Positions 34,853 to 43,100 of a stretch of DNA of 64,000 nucleotides are shown piece by piece (position 1 is the stretch's first letter; each line of letters starts with the position of its first letter). The notes beneath the pieces are model-generated. The model did not search any database and had not been told where the DNA came from. It worked only from the letters and a program-made list of their open reading frames with translations. The translations under genes and the position numbers were made by a program. Source of the stretch: an uncultured Desulfatiglans sp. (GTDB lineage Bacteria; Desulfobacterota; DSM-4660; Desulfatiglandales; Desulfatiglandaceae); contig LR026961.1 of the NCBI GenBank assembly GCA_900498135.1, positions 1,518,375 to 1,582,374 on the forward strand, written 5' to 3'.

Positions 34853-36856
34853 TCAACCTTTTTCCGTGCCGATATCGAGGCCGTTGCGCTTTCCCCGCGC
34901 CGATGCGGACTCCTCCTTCCCAGCCTCCGGCTCTCGGCTGTAGAAATCCGCGATATCTTCGATGCAAGCCGTTACGGGCACGGGCGGCAGGCTTTCCAGG
35001 AAGATCCCGCCGTAGCGGGCGTGTCTCAGGCGCACATCGAGGATTGCCATGACACCCCTGTCCGTATTGGTCCGGATAAGGCGGCCCAGGCCCTGTTTGA
35101 GGGCGAGGACGGCCTCGGGAACCTGGTAGGACATAAAGGCGTTTTTCCCCTGCTCCTGCAGATGGGTGATCCGGGCGGCCACCAGGGGGTCTCCGGGTGA
35201 GCTGAAGGGGAGTTTGTCGACGATCAGGCAGCTCAGGGCCTCACCCGGGACATCGACCCCCTGCCAGAAGGATCCCGTGGCCAGGAGAACGGAGTGGATG
35301 TCTTCCCGGAAGGTTGCGAGGAGGGTGGAGCGCGGCGCGTCTCCTTGTTTGAGCAGGGTGAAGGGCAGTTTATCCTGCAGGTGGCGGTGCACGTTGAAGA
35401 GATTCTGGTAGCTGGTGAAAAGGACCAGGGCCCGGCCTTCGCTGAGCCCCAGGATCTCGAGGATGCGCTCCCCAGCGGCCTCGCTGAAACGCGGGTGGCC
35501 GGGTGCGGGGAGATCCGCTGGAACATAGAGCAGGGCCTGCCGCTTGAAGTCGAAATGGGAGGGGAAAATTGCCTTCAGGGCGTTTTCGGGCAGGCCGAGG
35601 CGGGCGGCGGCATAATCGAAGTTGCCCGCGGCGGCGAGCGTCGCCGATGTGAGGAGCACCCGCGGACATTTCTGGTAGAGGCGGCCTTTCAAATCTTCGC
35701 TGACATCCAGCGGAGAAGCGTAGAACACGATGCCGCGTTTGCGCTTCTCGAACCAGTTGAGCCAGTCGGCTTCCTTCGGCTCGAGGGTCTCCGTGACCAA
35801 CCGTTCGATTTCCCTCGCCCGCAGGAGAAGGGGTTCGATCCCTTCGCTCTCGATCTGGAATAAGGTTTCCTCCTGCCGGATGGTCTGGAGGCAGCGGCGG
35901 ATCTCGCGGCCCGGGCCTGTCTTGAGATGCGCGAGAAGATCCGGGGCGATGCGTTCCCGGTCGCTGAAGCCCTCCAGGGCCTGTTCGATGCCGCCTACGG
36001 CGGCCCGGAGTTTTTGCAGGAGCATCAAGAGGTTCGTGGGGGGGCGCTTCATCGATGCGGGCACGGTCTCTTCGAAATCAGCGGCCCACTCCAGCATCTG
36101 GGCGGTGCTGAGCCTCTCCCCGAAGGCGGCGGTGGCGACCTCTTCCATGTGGTGGGCCTCGTCGAAAACCACGGCTTCGAACCGCGGGATGATCTCCCCG
36201 AAGCCGCCCTCCTTGACCTTCATGTCCGCGAAAAAGAGGTGATGGTTGACGATGATGAGACGGCTTTCGGCGGCCGTGCTCCGGAGCCTCCCCAGGAAGC
36301 ACTGATCGAGGAAGAGGCACTCGCTCCCGAGGCATTGATCCGAGCCGGCGGAAAGGCTGTCCCAGAGGGTGTCCTGATCGGCCATCCAGGGCAGCTCCTC
36401 GCGGTCGGCGAAGGACGTCCTGCGGATCCAGGCCTCGAGCCGGCCGCGGATATCGAAGGCTTCAGGAGCAGGGAGCGCTGACTGCACGAACCGCTGGTGG
36501 TAGCGATGGAGGCAGAGATAGTTCTTGCGCCCCTTCATCATCACGGCGTCCGCCCGGAGGCCGGTCGCGGCCAGCAGACGAGGGAGGTCCCGCTGGAAGA
36601 TCTGCTCCTGGAGGTTCTTGGTTCCCGTGGAGATGACGGCCTTGCGGCCGCTCAGGATAAGGGGGGTCAGGTAGCCGAAGGTCTTGCCGGTTCCCGTTCC
36701 TGCCTCGATGATGGCGGGCAGGTTCTTCTGCAGCGCCTCCTGAATGAGCAGGGCCATATCCATCTGGACGCTGCGGAATTCGAAGCCCGGCAGATTGCGG
36801 GCAAGCAGCCCTTGGGGCCCGAGGACCCCTTCGATGGTGTAATCTTGCGGGTTCAT
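34853..36856 (-). CDS. ATP-dependent DNA helicase, DinG/YoaA family (XPD-like, Fe-S)
   Basis: The 667-residue superfamily 2 helicase has Q/motif I IIEAGTGTGKTFGYLTP near residue 50, motif Ia STGTKNLQEQ and motif II VVFDEAHHMEE. Motifs V/VI are ATGSFWQGVDVPGEAL and QGLGRLIRTNTDRG. The Fe-S cysteines are visible in YLCLHRY and SDQCLGSECLFLDQCF. It is a 5'-3' helicase active on replication or repair structures. It overlaps nothing; a full copy of the dispersed repeat fills the DNA upstream of the ATG, between it and the UvrD gene. Confidence 0.92.
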   Translation of the reverse strand: MNPQDYTIEGVLGPQGLLARNLPGFEFRSVQMDMALLIQEALQKNLPAIIEAGTGTGKTFGYLTPLILSGRKAVISTGTKNLQEQIFQRDLPRLLAATGLRADAVMMKGRKNYLCLHRYHQRFVQSALPAPEAFDIRGRLEAWIRRTSFADREELPWMADQDTLWDSLSAGSDQCLGSECLFLDQCFLGRLRSTAAESRLIIVNHHLFFADMKVKEGGFGEIIPRFEAVVFDEAHHMEEVATAAFGERLSTAQMLEWAADFEETVPASMKRPPTNLLMLLQKLRAAVGGIEQALEGFSDRERIAPDLLAHLKTGPGREIRRCLQTIRQEETLFQIESEGIEPLLLRAREIERLVTETLEPKEADWLNWFEKRKRGIVFYASPLDVSEDLKGRLYQKCPRVLLTSATLAAAGNFDYAAARLGLPENALKAIFPSHFDFKRQALLYVPADLPAPGHPRFSEAAGERILEILGLSEGRALVLFTSYQNLFNVHRHLQDKLPFTLLKQGDAPRSTLLATFREDIHSVLLATGSFWQGVDVPGEALSCLIVDKLPFSSPGDPLVAARITHLQEQGKNAFMSYQVPEAVLALKQGLGRLIRTNTDRGVMAILDVRLRHARYGGIFLESLPPVPVTACIEDIADFYSREPEAGKEESASARGKRNGLDIGTEKG

Positions 36857-36871
36857 GGAGTTTTCAGATTT

Positions 36872-37041
36872 TCCATCCGGAAATGGTCTTTTTGGCCCCT
36901 CTCGGCGTCAATTTGCACGTTTGCTTGCGCGGCGACCCGCAGGTCGCCTCCGCGCAAACGCTTGATTTCCTTGATATGGGCCAAAAATCCTCATTTCCGG
37001 ATTGGAAAATGGGTTCTACCGGGAAACCATTTCCGGATGGA
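36872..37041 (+). repeat. Dispersed palindromic repeat, full copy B
   Basis: The 170-bp element is bounded by TCCATCCGGAAATGG (36872-36886) and CCATTTCCGGATGGA (37027-37041), perfect terminal inverted repeats. The central stem-loop has GGCGACC-CGCA-GGTCGCC inside CGTTTGC / GCAAACG flanks. It fills almost all of the gap between the UvrD stop (37048) and the DinG-like start (36856), so it would be transcribed if the two are an operon. Confidence 0.92.
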
Positions 37042-37047
37042 TACAGA

Positions 37048-39207
37048 TTATATCTTTTCGAGGGTGGTGTACCCCAGGTGGAGCAGCTTGCGTCCGGCCT
37101 GGCTGAAGAAGACCTCCACCTTGTCATCATCGAAAAACCGTGAGACCACGCCGGGGCCGAAGGCGGGGTGGCGAACCCGGTCCCCCGATTGAAAGGGATG
37201 GGGCGAGGCGGCCTCCGGTTCGGCCGCTTTGCCGCGGGGTTTCGAAAAGGGGTCGAAACGCCTGGAGGTGCGTGCCGATTCGAAGGCCACGACCCCCTGC
37301 GGCAAGGCGCCGATAAAGGAGGAAAGACCGGATTGGTAGGTCGGCCCGCCTCCCATGGTGTCCCATGTCTGCTGATACTCCTGTCCGGGGTAGCAGAAGA
37401 AAAGCCGGTCCATGGCCCGGGTGGCGGCCACATACATGAGGCGTCTTTCCTCCTCCAGTTCCATCGGGTTCCGGTAGGCGCGTGCCGATGGAAACCGCCC
37501 CTCCATGACCCAGATCACGATCACGACCGGCCACTCCAGCCCTTTGGCCGAATGGACCGTCGAGAGGGTCAGAAAGGAGCGGTCCTGCGCGGGTTCGGCA
37601 TCGAGCGAGCTGTTGGGAGGATCCAGGACGAGGTCCGCCAGGAAACTCCGCAGGCTCTGATACCGCTCCGCCATCGGGATGAGCTGCTGAAGCTCCTTGA
37701 GCCGCCGTGGATAGTCGTCGTAGCGTTCTTTCAGGACGGGGGTATAGTAATCCAGGGTTGTTTCCACCGCTTTCCTGGGGGAGGGCGTTTTGCCGCTCAG
37801 TTGCTGCATCAGGTCGCAGAGCGGTCTGAGGCCCTGCTCCCGCTTCCCCATTCCAGGCCATTCGGAGAGCTTCCCGGGGGTGATCCGATTGGCCTTGATC
37901 CATTCGAAGATGCTGCGGCTCTTCCCCTGGCCGATGTTTTTGACCATGCACAGGATGCGGCTCCAGCTCACGGCCTCTTCCGGATTGACCAGTACGCGCA
38001 GGTGGGCCAAAAAGTCTTTGATATGGGCGGATTCAAGGAATTTGAACCCGCCGTATTTGATGTAAGGGAGCCGTTGACGCCTGAGTTCGGCCTCCAGTTC
38101 AAATGAGTGGTACGCTGCCCGGAAAAGCACGGCGATCTCCTCTGGGGACCGGCCGGCATCCATCTCCTGCCTGATCAAGCGGCAGACCGTCAGGGCCTGC
38201 TCCGGTTCGGTGCGGGTATCGATGACCGCTGGCTTTTCCCCGCCTTCCCGGCGGGTGAAGAGGCACTTGGTGTAGTGTTCACCCGCCTGCGCCATAACGG
38301 CGTTGGTCAGATTCAGGATGGGCTGGGTCGAACGGTAGTTCTCCTCCAGCTTGATGATCCTGGCGCCCGGAAACCGCTTCGGGAACGCGAACATGTTGCG
38401 GTAGTCGGCGCCGCGAAAGGAGTAGATGGATTGGGAATCGTCCCCGACCACCATGACGTTCCGGTGCTCATGGGCCAGCCAGCTGACGGTGTCGGCCTGA
38501 ATTGCATTGGTGTCCTGGTACTCGTCCACCATGATGTGGCTGTATTGGCGTCCGAGGAGCTGCCTGGTTTCGACATCCTCGGCCAGAAGCCTCCGCAGGT
38601 GGATCAGCAGATCGTCATAATCCATCAAGGCGTGTTCCCGCTTGTACCGGCCATAGAGATCCGTCAGCCTCCGGATCTCGGGGACGAATTCCAGGAACTG
38701 GCCATACTCCTCTTCCATGAAGGTGTCGACCGATTGCTCGAGGTTGGCCGCCTTGCTGAGGATATTGGCCAGCGTGGCGCGTTTCGGGAAGCGGTTGGTG
38801 CCTTTCGGCAGGTTGAGATCCGGGATGAGAGAGCGGAGCACCTCTTCCATATCGGAGCGGTCCAGGATGGTGAATCCGGGTGGAAAGCCCAGTCGTTCGC
38901 CGTGCTGCCTCAGGACCCGGTAGGCCAACGCGTGAAAGGTCCCGCCCGACACGAATCGGCAGCGGGGATCGGCCAGCCCTGCAGCCCGTTCGAGCATCTC
39001 CATGGCGGCTTTACGGGTAAACGTGAGCAGCAGGATGGACTCCGGGGCGACGCCGGTTTCGACCAGTCGCGCCACTCGGTAGACCAGCGTCCTCGTCTTG
39101 CCGCTGCCGGCGCCGGCCACCACGAGAACCGGGCCTTGCAGGGTCATGACCGCCTCGAGCTGGGAAGGGTTGAGAAAACGGGGATAATCAATGGGATGCG
39201 TCGTCAA
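37048..39207 (-). CDS. UvrD/PcrA-type ATP-dependent DNA helicase (3'-5', superfamily 1)
   Basis: The 719-residue protein has LNPSQLEAV (Q motif), VVAGAGSGKTRTLVYRV (Walker A), DYDDLL, MVDEYQDTNAIQ (motif II), VVGDDSQSIYSFRGAD (motif III), LEENYRST (motif IV), LSTVHSAKGLEWPVVIV (motif V) and RRLMYVAATRA (motif VI). The C-terminal RVRHPAFGPGVVSRFF segment is the PcrA/UvrD tail that contacts RNA polymerase in relatives. It is shorter than UvrD of E. coli, close to PcrA. Role: repair and removal of replication blocks. Confidence 0.94.
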   Translation of the reverse strand: MTTHPIDYPRFLNPSQLEAVMTLQGPVLVVAGAGSGKTRTLVYRVARLVETGVAPESILLLTFTRKAAMEMLERAAGLADPRCRFVSGGTFHALAYRVLRQHGERLGFPPGFTILDRSDMEEVLRSLIPDLNLPKGTNRFPKRATLANILSKAANLEQSVDTFMEEEYGQFLEFVPEIRRLTDLYGRYKREHALMDYDDLLIHLRRLLAEDVETRQLLGRQYSHIMVDEYQDTNAIQADTVSWLAHEHRNVMVVGDDSQSIYSFRGADYRNMFAFPKRFPGARIIKLEENYRSTQPILNLTNAVMAQAGEHYTKCLFTRREGGEKPAVIDTRTEPEQALTVCRLIRQEMDAGRSPEEIAVLFRAAYHSFELEAELRRQRLPYIKYGGFKFLESAHIKDFLAHLRVLVNPEEAVSWSRILCMVKNIGQGKSRSIFEWIKANRITPGKLSEWPGMGKREQGLRPLCDLMQQLSGKTPSPRKAVETTLDYYTPVLKERYDDYPRRLKELQQLIPMAERYQSLRSFLADLVLDPPNSSLDAEPAQDRSFLTLSTVHSAKGLEWPVVIVIWVMEGRFPSARAYRNPMELEEERRLMYVAATRAMDRLFFCYPGQEYQQTWDTMGGGPTYQSGLSSFIGALPQGVVAFESARTSRRFDPFSKPRGKAAEPEAASPHPFQSGDRVRHPAFGPGVVSRFFDDDKVEVFFSQAGRKLLHLGYTTLEKI

Positions 39208-39235
39208 TGGATCACACTCGAAAGGGAGAAAAGGT

Positions 39236-40180
39236 TCAGAGAATGGCCCGCCAATAGGAAAGGCCTACGAAGGCCAGATAGCAGACAACGAAAACCAGAC
39301 CTTCCCGCCGTCGGAGTATGAGACGTGTGCGCGCGAAGATCCAGAGGAGCAGGGTCAGGACGAACATGGCGGGAAACTCGAAACGCAACAGTCCCCTGTC
39401 GACCTCCATCGGGTTGAAGAACCCTACAGCCCCCATGACCATGCAGAGGTTGAAGACGTTGCTGCCGACGACATTGCCGATGGAGATGTCGGATTCCCGG
39501 TGGGCCGCCGCCGCCACCGAGGTCGCCAGTTCGGGGAGAGAGGTCCCCACGGCTACGATGGTCAACCCGATGAAGGTCTCGCTCAGCCCGAAGATCTTCG
39601 CGAAGAAGATGGATGATTGGACCACCAGGTGAGCCCCTCCCATCAAAGCGGTCGTCCCGGCGACGATGAGCACGGCGTCTTTCCAGAGGGTGCCTTTCTT
39701 TTCGACGGGGAGGGTTTCCAATCCTTGCGGGTGCGTTGATGCGGTAAAGACGCCCATGAGGATGAAAACGATCAGCATCGTCACCAGCAGGATGCCTTTC
39801 CAAAGACCGATTTGGCCGTTCAGGCACAACACCCAGAAAAGGGCCGAAATGCCGACCAGGAAGGGGATGTCGCGCCGCACCAGAATGGGGTCGACCGCCA
39901 GGGGGTTGAAAAGGGCGCTGAGACCGAGGATCAGGGCGATGTTGGCTACGTTGCTGCCGAGGATGTTGCCGAGCGAAATACCGCTCGAGCCCTTGACGGC
40001 CGCCACGAGGCTTACCAGAAGTTCGGGGGCCGACGTGGCGAAGGCCACCACCGTCAGGCCGACGATCAGAGGGCGGATGGAAAGGGAAAGCGCAAGGGAA
40101 GCGGCCCCTTTCACCATCCACTCGGAGCCCCAGTAAAGGAGTGCGATACCGAGGCAGAGCAAGAAAGAATTCAAAAGCAT
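39236..40180 (-). CDS. Calcium/sodium antiporter, CaCA (YrbG) family
   Basis: The 314-residue protein has about ten spans and the two inverted alpha repeats: alpha-1 TVVAFATSAPELLVSLVAA then GNILGSNVANI, and alpha-2 IVAVGTSLPELATSVAAA then GNVVGSNVFNL. The two conserved Glu (in SAPEL and SLPEL) that bind cations are present. It exchanges Na+ or H+ for Ca2+ across the inner membrane. It lies 28 bp upstream of UvrD in the same direction. Confidence 0.94.
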   Translation of the reverse strand: MLLNSFLLCLGIALLYWGSEWMVKGAASLALSLSIRPLIVGLTVVAFATSAPELLVSLVAAVKGSSGISLGNILGSNVANIALILGLSALFNPLAVDPILVRRDIPFLVGISALFWVLCLNGQIGLWKGILLVTMLIVFILMGVFTASTHPQGLETLPVEKKGTLWKDAVLIVAGTTALMGGAHLVVQSSIFFAKIFGLSETFIGLTIVAVGTSLPELATSVAAAAHRESDISIGNVVGSNVFNLCMVMGAVGFFNPMEVDRGLLRFEFPAMFVLTLLLWIFARTRLILRRREGLVFVVCYLAFVGLSYWRAIL

Positions 40181-40195
40181 TGGATGGTATAACCT

Positions 40196-41035
40196 TCAGG
40201 AAAGTCGCAGGAAGACAAGCGGAATGAGCAGGACGGTGACGATGCCGACAACGAGGCAGAGCATGACGGGAATCAGGAAGCCCAGGATGACCCGGCCATA
40301 GCTTGTTTCATGGATGTTGCGCAGACCGACGATTTGCACGACAAGCTGCCAGATCCAGGCGATCCAACCGCCTATGAACGGGACGAATGCCAGCAGTTGA
40401 ACGGCCTGCGAGTAGGCTACAACGCGAAAGGTCCCCTCGAAACGACGTTTGCCCGCTCCCGTGATCCTCATCAGCAGATGCAGGACCCCCGTGTAGACGA
40501 ACAGGCCCAGAAAAACAACGACAGGGATGATGAGCACCAGGATGACAAAAATCAGGCCGTAAGTCAATTGACCAACGAACAGGCCGCCAAAGGAGGTGAA
40601 TCCGGCCAGCGCCAGCAAGGCCTGCCAGAAGAAGGCCGCCATGCTGCCGAGGACTCCTGACAGGAGCCCGAAGGCGAGAGGATCGCGGAGCCCTCGCCCT
40701 GCAGGGTGAAGATCCGGGCTGAAAAAGGATTTGCTGGAAAAAAGGACGGCAGAGATGGTTTGGAAAAAAGTCGCCCAGAACCCGGGGCCGTCTTTCTGTT
40801 CCCAGGGGGCTGCGGATTCGAGCGTCGCCTCGGGTTCGAAGACCGTTTCGACCGGCGGGGGCTCCGGGGTGGGAGGCGAAGAAGATCCGCCTGGTGCGTC
40901 CTCAGATCCAGGCCTGGAAAACAGAAACTGCTGACCGCATTGGGGGCATACCGCCCGTTTGGCGGTGGACGGAATGGTGCTTTCGGGAACCTCTTTCGAG
41001 AATCGGCAATAAGGACAGGTGAGCTGGATGGTCAT
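40196..41035 (-). CDS. Zinc-ribbon/Yip1-domain membrane protein
   Basis: The 279-residue protein starts with an MJ0042-type zinc ribbon (LTCPYCRFSKEVPESTIPSTAKRAVCPQCGQQF). A Pro/Glu-rich linker follows, then a Yip1-like membrane domain with five or so spans. Function is unknown; such proteins are common in Desulfobacterota. ATG 41035 overlaps the stop of the small gene upstream (ATGA), so the two are coupled; an upstream in-frame start at 41110 would overlap that gene heavily. Confidence 0.85.
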   Translation of the reverse strand: MTIQLTCPYCRFSKEVPESTIPSTAKRAVCPQCGQQFLFSRPGSEDAPGGSSSPPTPEPPPVETVFEPEATLESAAPWEQKDGPGFWATFFQTISAVLFSSKSFFSPDLHPAGRGLRDPLAFGLLSGVLGSMAAFFWQALLALAGFTSFGGLFVGQLTYGLIFVILVLIIPVVVFLGLFVYTGVLHLLMRITGAGKRRFEGTFRVVAYSQAVQLLAFVPFIGGWIAWIWQLVVQIVGLRNIHETSYGRVILGFLIPVMLCLVVGIVTVLLIPLVFLRLS

Positions 41036-41331
41036 CGCCTGTTCCCTTCCCTGGCTCGAACACGCCGGCTCAATTCTTTTCTGTAAGACCAGCGCTTGAG
41101 GCGGTCCCAAACACCCTCGGCGGGGGAGCGGTCCATTATTTCGGCCCTAAAGGAGAGCCCTTCCCTGCTTTCCAGGGCGGTTCTGAGGCAGGCGGTTTTC
41201 TCCGGGCATTCGAAACAGGACGGAGTGATTTCCCTCAAACCGGCCTCGCCGAGCGGAAATACCTTTTCCAAAATGCCGAAACAATCTTTCTCTGACTTCA
41301 ACCGAAGGGCCCCCTGTTGGCGGAAAACCAT
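41032..41331 (-). CDS. Small conserved-type cysteine-containing protein
   Basis: The 99-residue soluble protein has the stretch DCFGILEKVFPLGEAGLREI followed by PSCFECPEKTACLRTAL, a short CxxC plus C pattern that could bind a metal. The C terminus is basic. Coupled translation with the Yip1 gene (four-base overlap) and protein-like composition argue that it is real. I do not recognise a named family. Confidence 0.7.
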   Translation of the reverse strand: MVFRQQGALRLKSEKDCFGILEKVFPLGEAGLREITPSCFECPEKTACLRTALESREGLSFRAEIMDRSPAEGVWDRLKRWSYRKELSRRVRAREGNRR

Positions 41332-41358
41332 GCTGCTTCTATTTCGAACAGGATTCTT

Positions 41359-41439
41359 CTTGATTTCCTGGGTATGGGCAAGAAATCCTCATGTTTGGAT
41401 TCGAACCCGGGCTGTGCCCGGAGATCACCTCCGGATGGA
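41359..41439 (+). repeat. Degenerate partial copy E of the dispersed repeat
   Basis: CTTGATTTCCTGGGTATGGGCAAGAAATCC and ACCTCCGGATGGA correspond to the right half of the full element (TTGATTTCCTTGATATGGGCC..., small hairpin, end repeat). The gap 41332-41793 holds this and copy I, plus the promoter at 41757, but no gene. Confidence 0.65.
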
Positions 41440-41610
41440 CAACGACTGGTTTGGGTGTGAACCGGAAGGGACGAACAGGCACGGCGATGTTCCTCATCCA
41501 GAAATGCAGATTTATATTAATGCTTTTAAAATCAATCATTTGAATGGATATGGCCCGAGGCTTGCCTTCCGAGCGGCTGTACGGGCAGGACGCCGGGATC
41601 GGCGAAAAGC

Positions 41611-41692
41611 CCCTTTCCGGTTGGGTTCCATACCGGCGGCAAACGCACAGGCAAACGTGCCTGCCGAGACCCGGCCCGAAAGACCGCTTCCA
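41611..41692 (-). repeat. Degenerate partial copy I of the dispersed repeat
   Basis: CTTTCCGGTTGG, then TACCGGCGG, then GGCAAACGTGCCTGCCGAGACC and GGCCCGAAAGACC follow the order of the element as it reads at 44898-45067 (GCAAACGTGC..CGCCGAGATTGGCCCAAAAGACC). Many substitutions separate them. Confidence 0.45.
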
Positions 41693-41756
41693 GGTAAAGT
41701 ACGTTTAAGTTTGGGTATATACAACATTCAAGGCGTTACATAAAGCCTAAATTTAT

Positions 41757-41785
41757 TTGACATAAAAAATGATGCTCACTATGAT
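41757..41785 (+). promoter_or_regulatory. Near-consensus sigma70 promoter, predicted to give a leaderless mRNA
   Basis: TTGACA (41757-41762), a 17-bp spacer, then TATGAT (41780-41785). The expected transcription start, 6-8 nt later, falls at about 41791-41793, and the ATG of the phosphatase gene is at 41794. No Shine-Dalgarno is seen before the ATG. Confidence 0.75.
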
Positions 41786-41793
41786 CGCCGGCT

Positions 41794-42396
41794 ATGGCGA
41801 GACGCAACCGTTTGTACCTTGTGCGGCATGGGCAGATAAACGGCCATGAGCACAATTCTATCCACGGCCATACAGAGATAGGGCTGACCGAGACCGGTGT
41901 GCTGCAGATGCAGCACCTTTCAGAGCGGCTTCGATTTCTGGATATCAAGGCCATTTTTGCGAGCGATCTCGAACGTTCGGCCGCCGGCGCCCGATGGGTT
42001 GCTCGATACCACGAAGCCCCCGTGGAGTTGGTACCCGAACTGCGTGAGATGTATTTCGGTGAGTGGGAAGGCCTTACTCTGGAGGAAGTCTGCCGGCGTT
42101 TTCCTGAAGCGTTGGCGAAACGCCAGGCGGATCTCGTGAATTTCTCCGCGCCGGGTGGGGGGGAATCCATGGCCGGCTTTGCCGAGAGGGTCCTCAGCTG
42201 GCTGAAGCGTCGATTTGTGGAACAAGGTCCGGGAGATTGGGTGCTGGTGGCGCATGGCGGTGTGAACCGTGTGATCATCTGCGATGCCTTGGGGCTTTCG
42301 CTGGCATCCATGTATTCGCTGCAGCAGGACTACGGCTGCCTGAACATCATTGATTATTTCGATGATGGGAAGCTGGTACGCCTCATGAATGGATAA
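41794..42396 (+). CDS. Histidine phosphatase (phosphoglycerate mutase-like) family protein
   Basis: The 200-residue protein has the catalytic LVRHGQ start (RHG), FASDLERSAAGA in place of the usual SxLxRaxxTA, the REMYFGEWEGLT acid motif and VAHGGVNRVI with the second His. Length fits the cobalamin-phosphatase/CobC and small phosphatase groups; no cobalamin genes are adjacent, so the substrate is open. The promoter ends only about 8 bp before the ATG. Confidence 0.9.
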   Translation: MARRNRLYLVRHGQINGHEHNSIHGHTEIGLTETGVLQMQHLSERLRFLDIKAIFASDLERSAAGARWVARYHEAPVELVPELREMYFGEWEGLTLEEVCRRFPEALAKRQADLVNFSAPGGGESMAGFAERVLSWLKRRFVEQGPGDWVLVAHGGVNRVIICDALGLSLASMYSLQQDYGCLNIIDYFDDGKLVRLMNG

Positions 42397-42419
42397 AACC
42401 CATATAAGTGGGAGGAGCG

Positions 42420-42989
42420 ATGAAGACGATTCTGGTCAGAGATTTGATGGTGCCTTTGAAGGAATATGCCACCGTCTCGGAGGATGCCTCTCTGTTCGAA
42501 GCGGTGATGGCGCTCGAGGATGCTCAGAAGGTCTTCGATCAGACCCGTTACCGCCACCGTGCAGTGCTCATCAAAGATGCGGAGGGAAAGGTCGTCGGTA
42601 AGGTCAGTCAGCTGGATGTCCTCCGAGGCCTCGAGCCGAAATACCAGGAGGTCAAGGAAAAGGAGTCTTTCGCCCGGTTCGGTTTGACCAAGACCCATCT
42701 CAAATCCATGATGGAGCAATTCTCCCTATGGGATAAACCCCTTACGGATATCTGCTCGAAGGCTTCCCGGATCCGGGTCAAGAACATCATGTACAAGCCG
42801 ACGGAAGGGGAGTACGTCAAGGCGGAGGCGACGCTGGACGAGGCGATTCATCAGTTGATCATGGGGAGGCATCAATCCCTCCTGGTGCTGGCAGAGGGAA
42901 CGATTGTCGGCGTTCTGCGTCTGTCGGATGTCTTCCTGGAGGTTTGCGAGGCCATCAAGGCCTGTGAAATTCCGCGGGGCGCCGACTGA
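42420..42989 (+). CDS. CBS-domain-pair protein
   Basis: The 189-residue protein holds two CBS motifs: VRDLMVPLKEYATVSEDASLFEAVMALEDAQ...HRAVLIKDAEGKVVGKVSQLDVLRGL, and the second at VKNIMYKPTEGEYVKAEATLDEAIHQLIMGRHQSLLVLAEGTIVGVLRLSDVFLEV. A longer-than-usual linker of about 40 residues separates them. It probably senses adenine nucleotides. ATG 42420 has GGAGG upstream. It lies between the phosphatase and the SLC13 carrier genes and may regulate that carrier; this is inference. Confidence 0.85.
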   Translation: MKTILVRDLMVPLKEYATVSEDASLFEAVMALEDAQKVFDQTRYRHRAVLIKDAEGKVVGKVSQLDVLRGLEPKYQEVKEKESFARFGLTKTHLKSMMEQFSLWDKPLTDICSKASRIRVKNIMYKPTEGEYVKAEATLDEAIHQLIMGRHQSLLVLAEGTIVGVLRLSDVFLEVCEAIKACEIPRGAD

Positions 42990-43100
42990 GGGAAAGGGCC
43001 TTCGTCGGTTTTTGAGGCGGGTGGATGATCGGAAGCCCGGCCTTCATTGATCGACCATTTCTGGATAGACAAGGACTAACACAACGGGAGGTTTTTCCCT

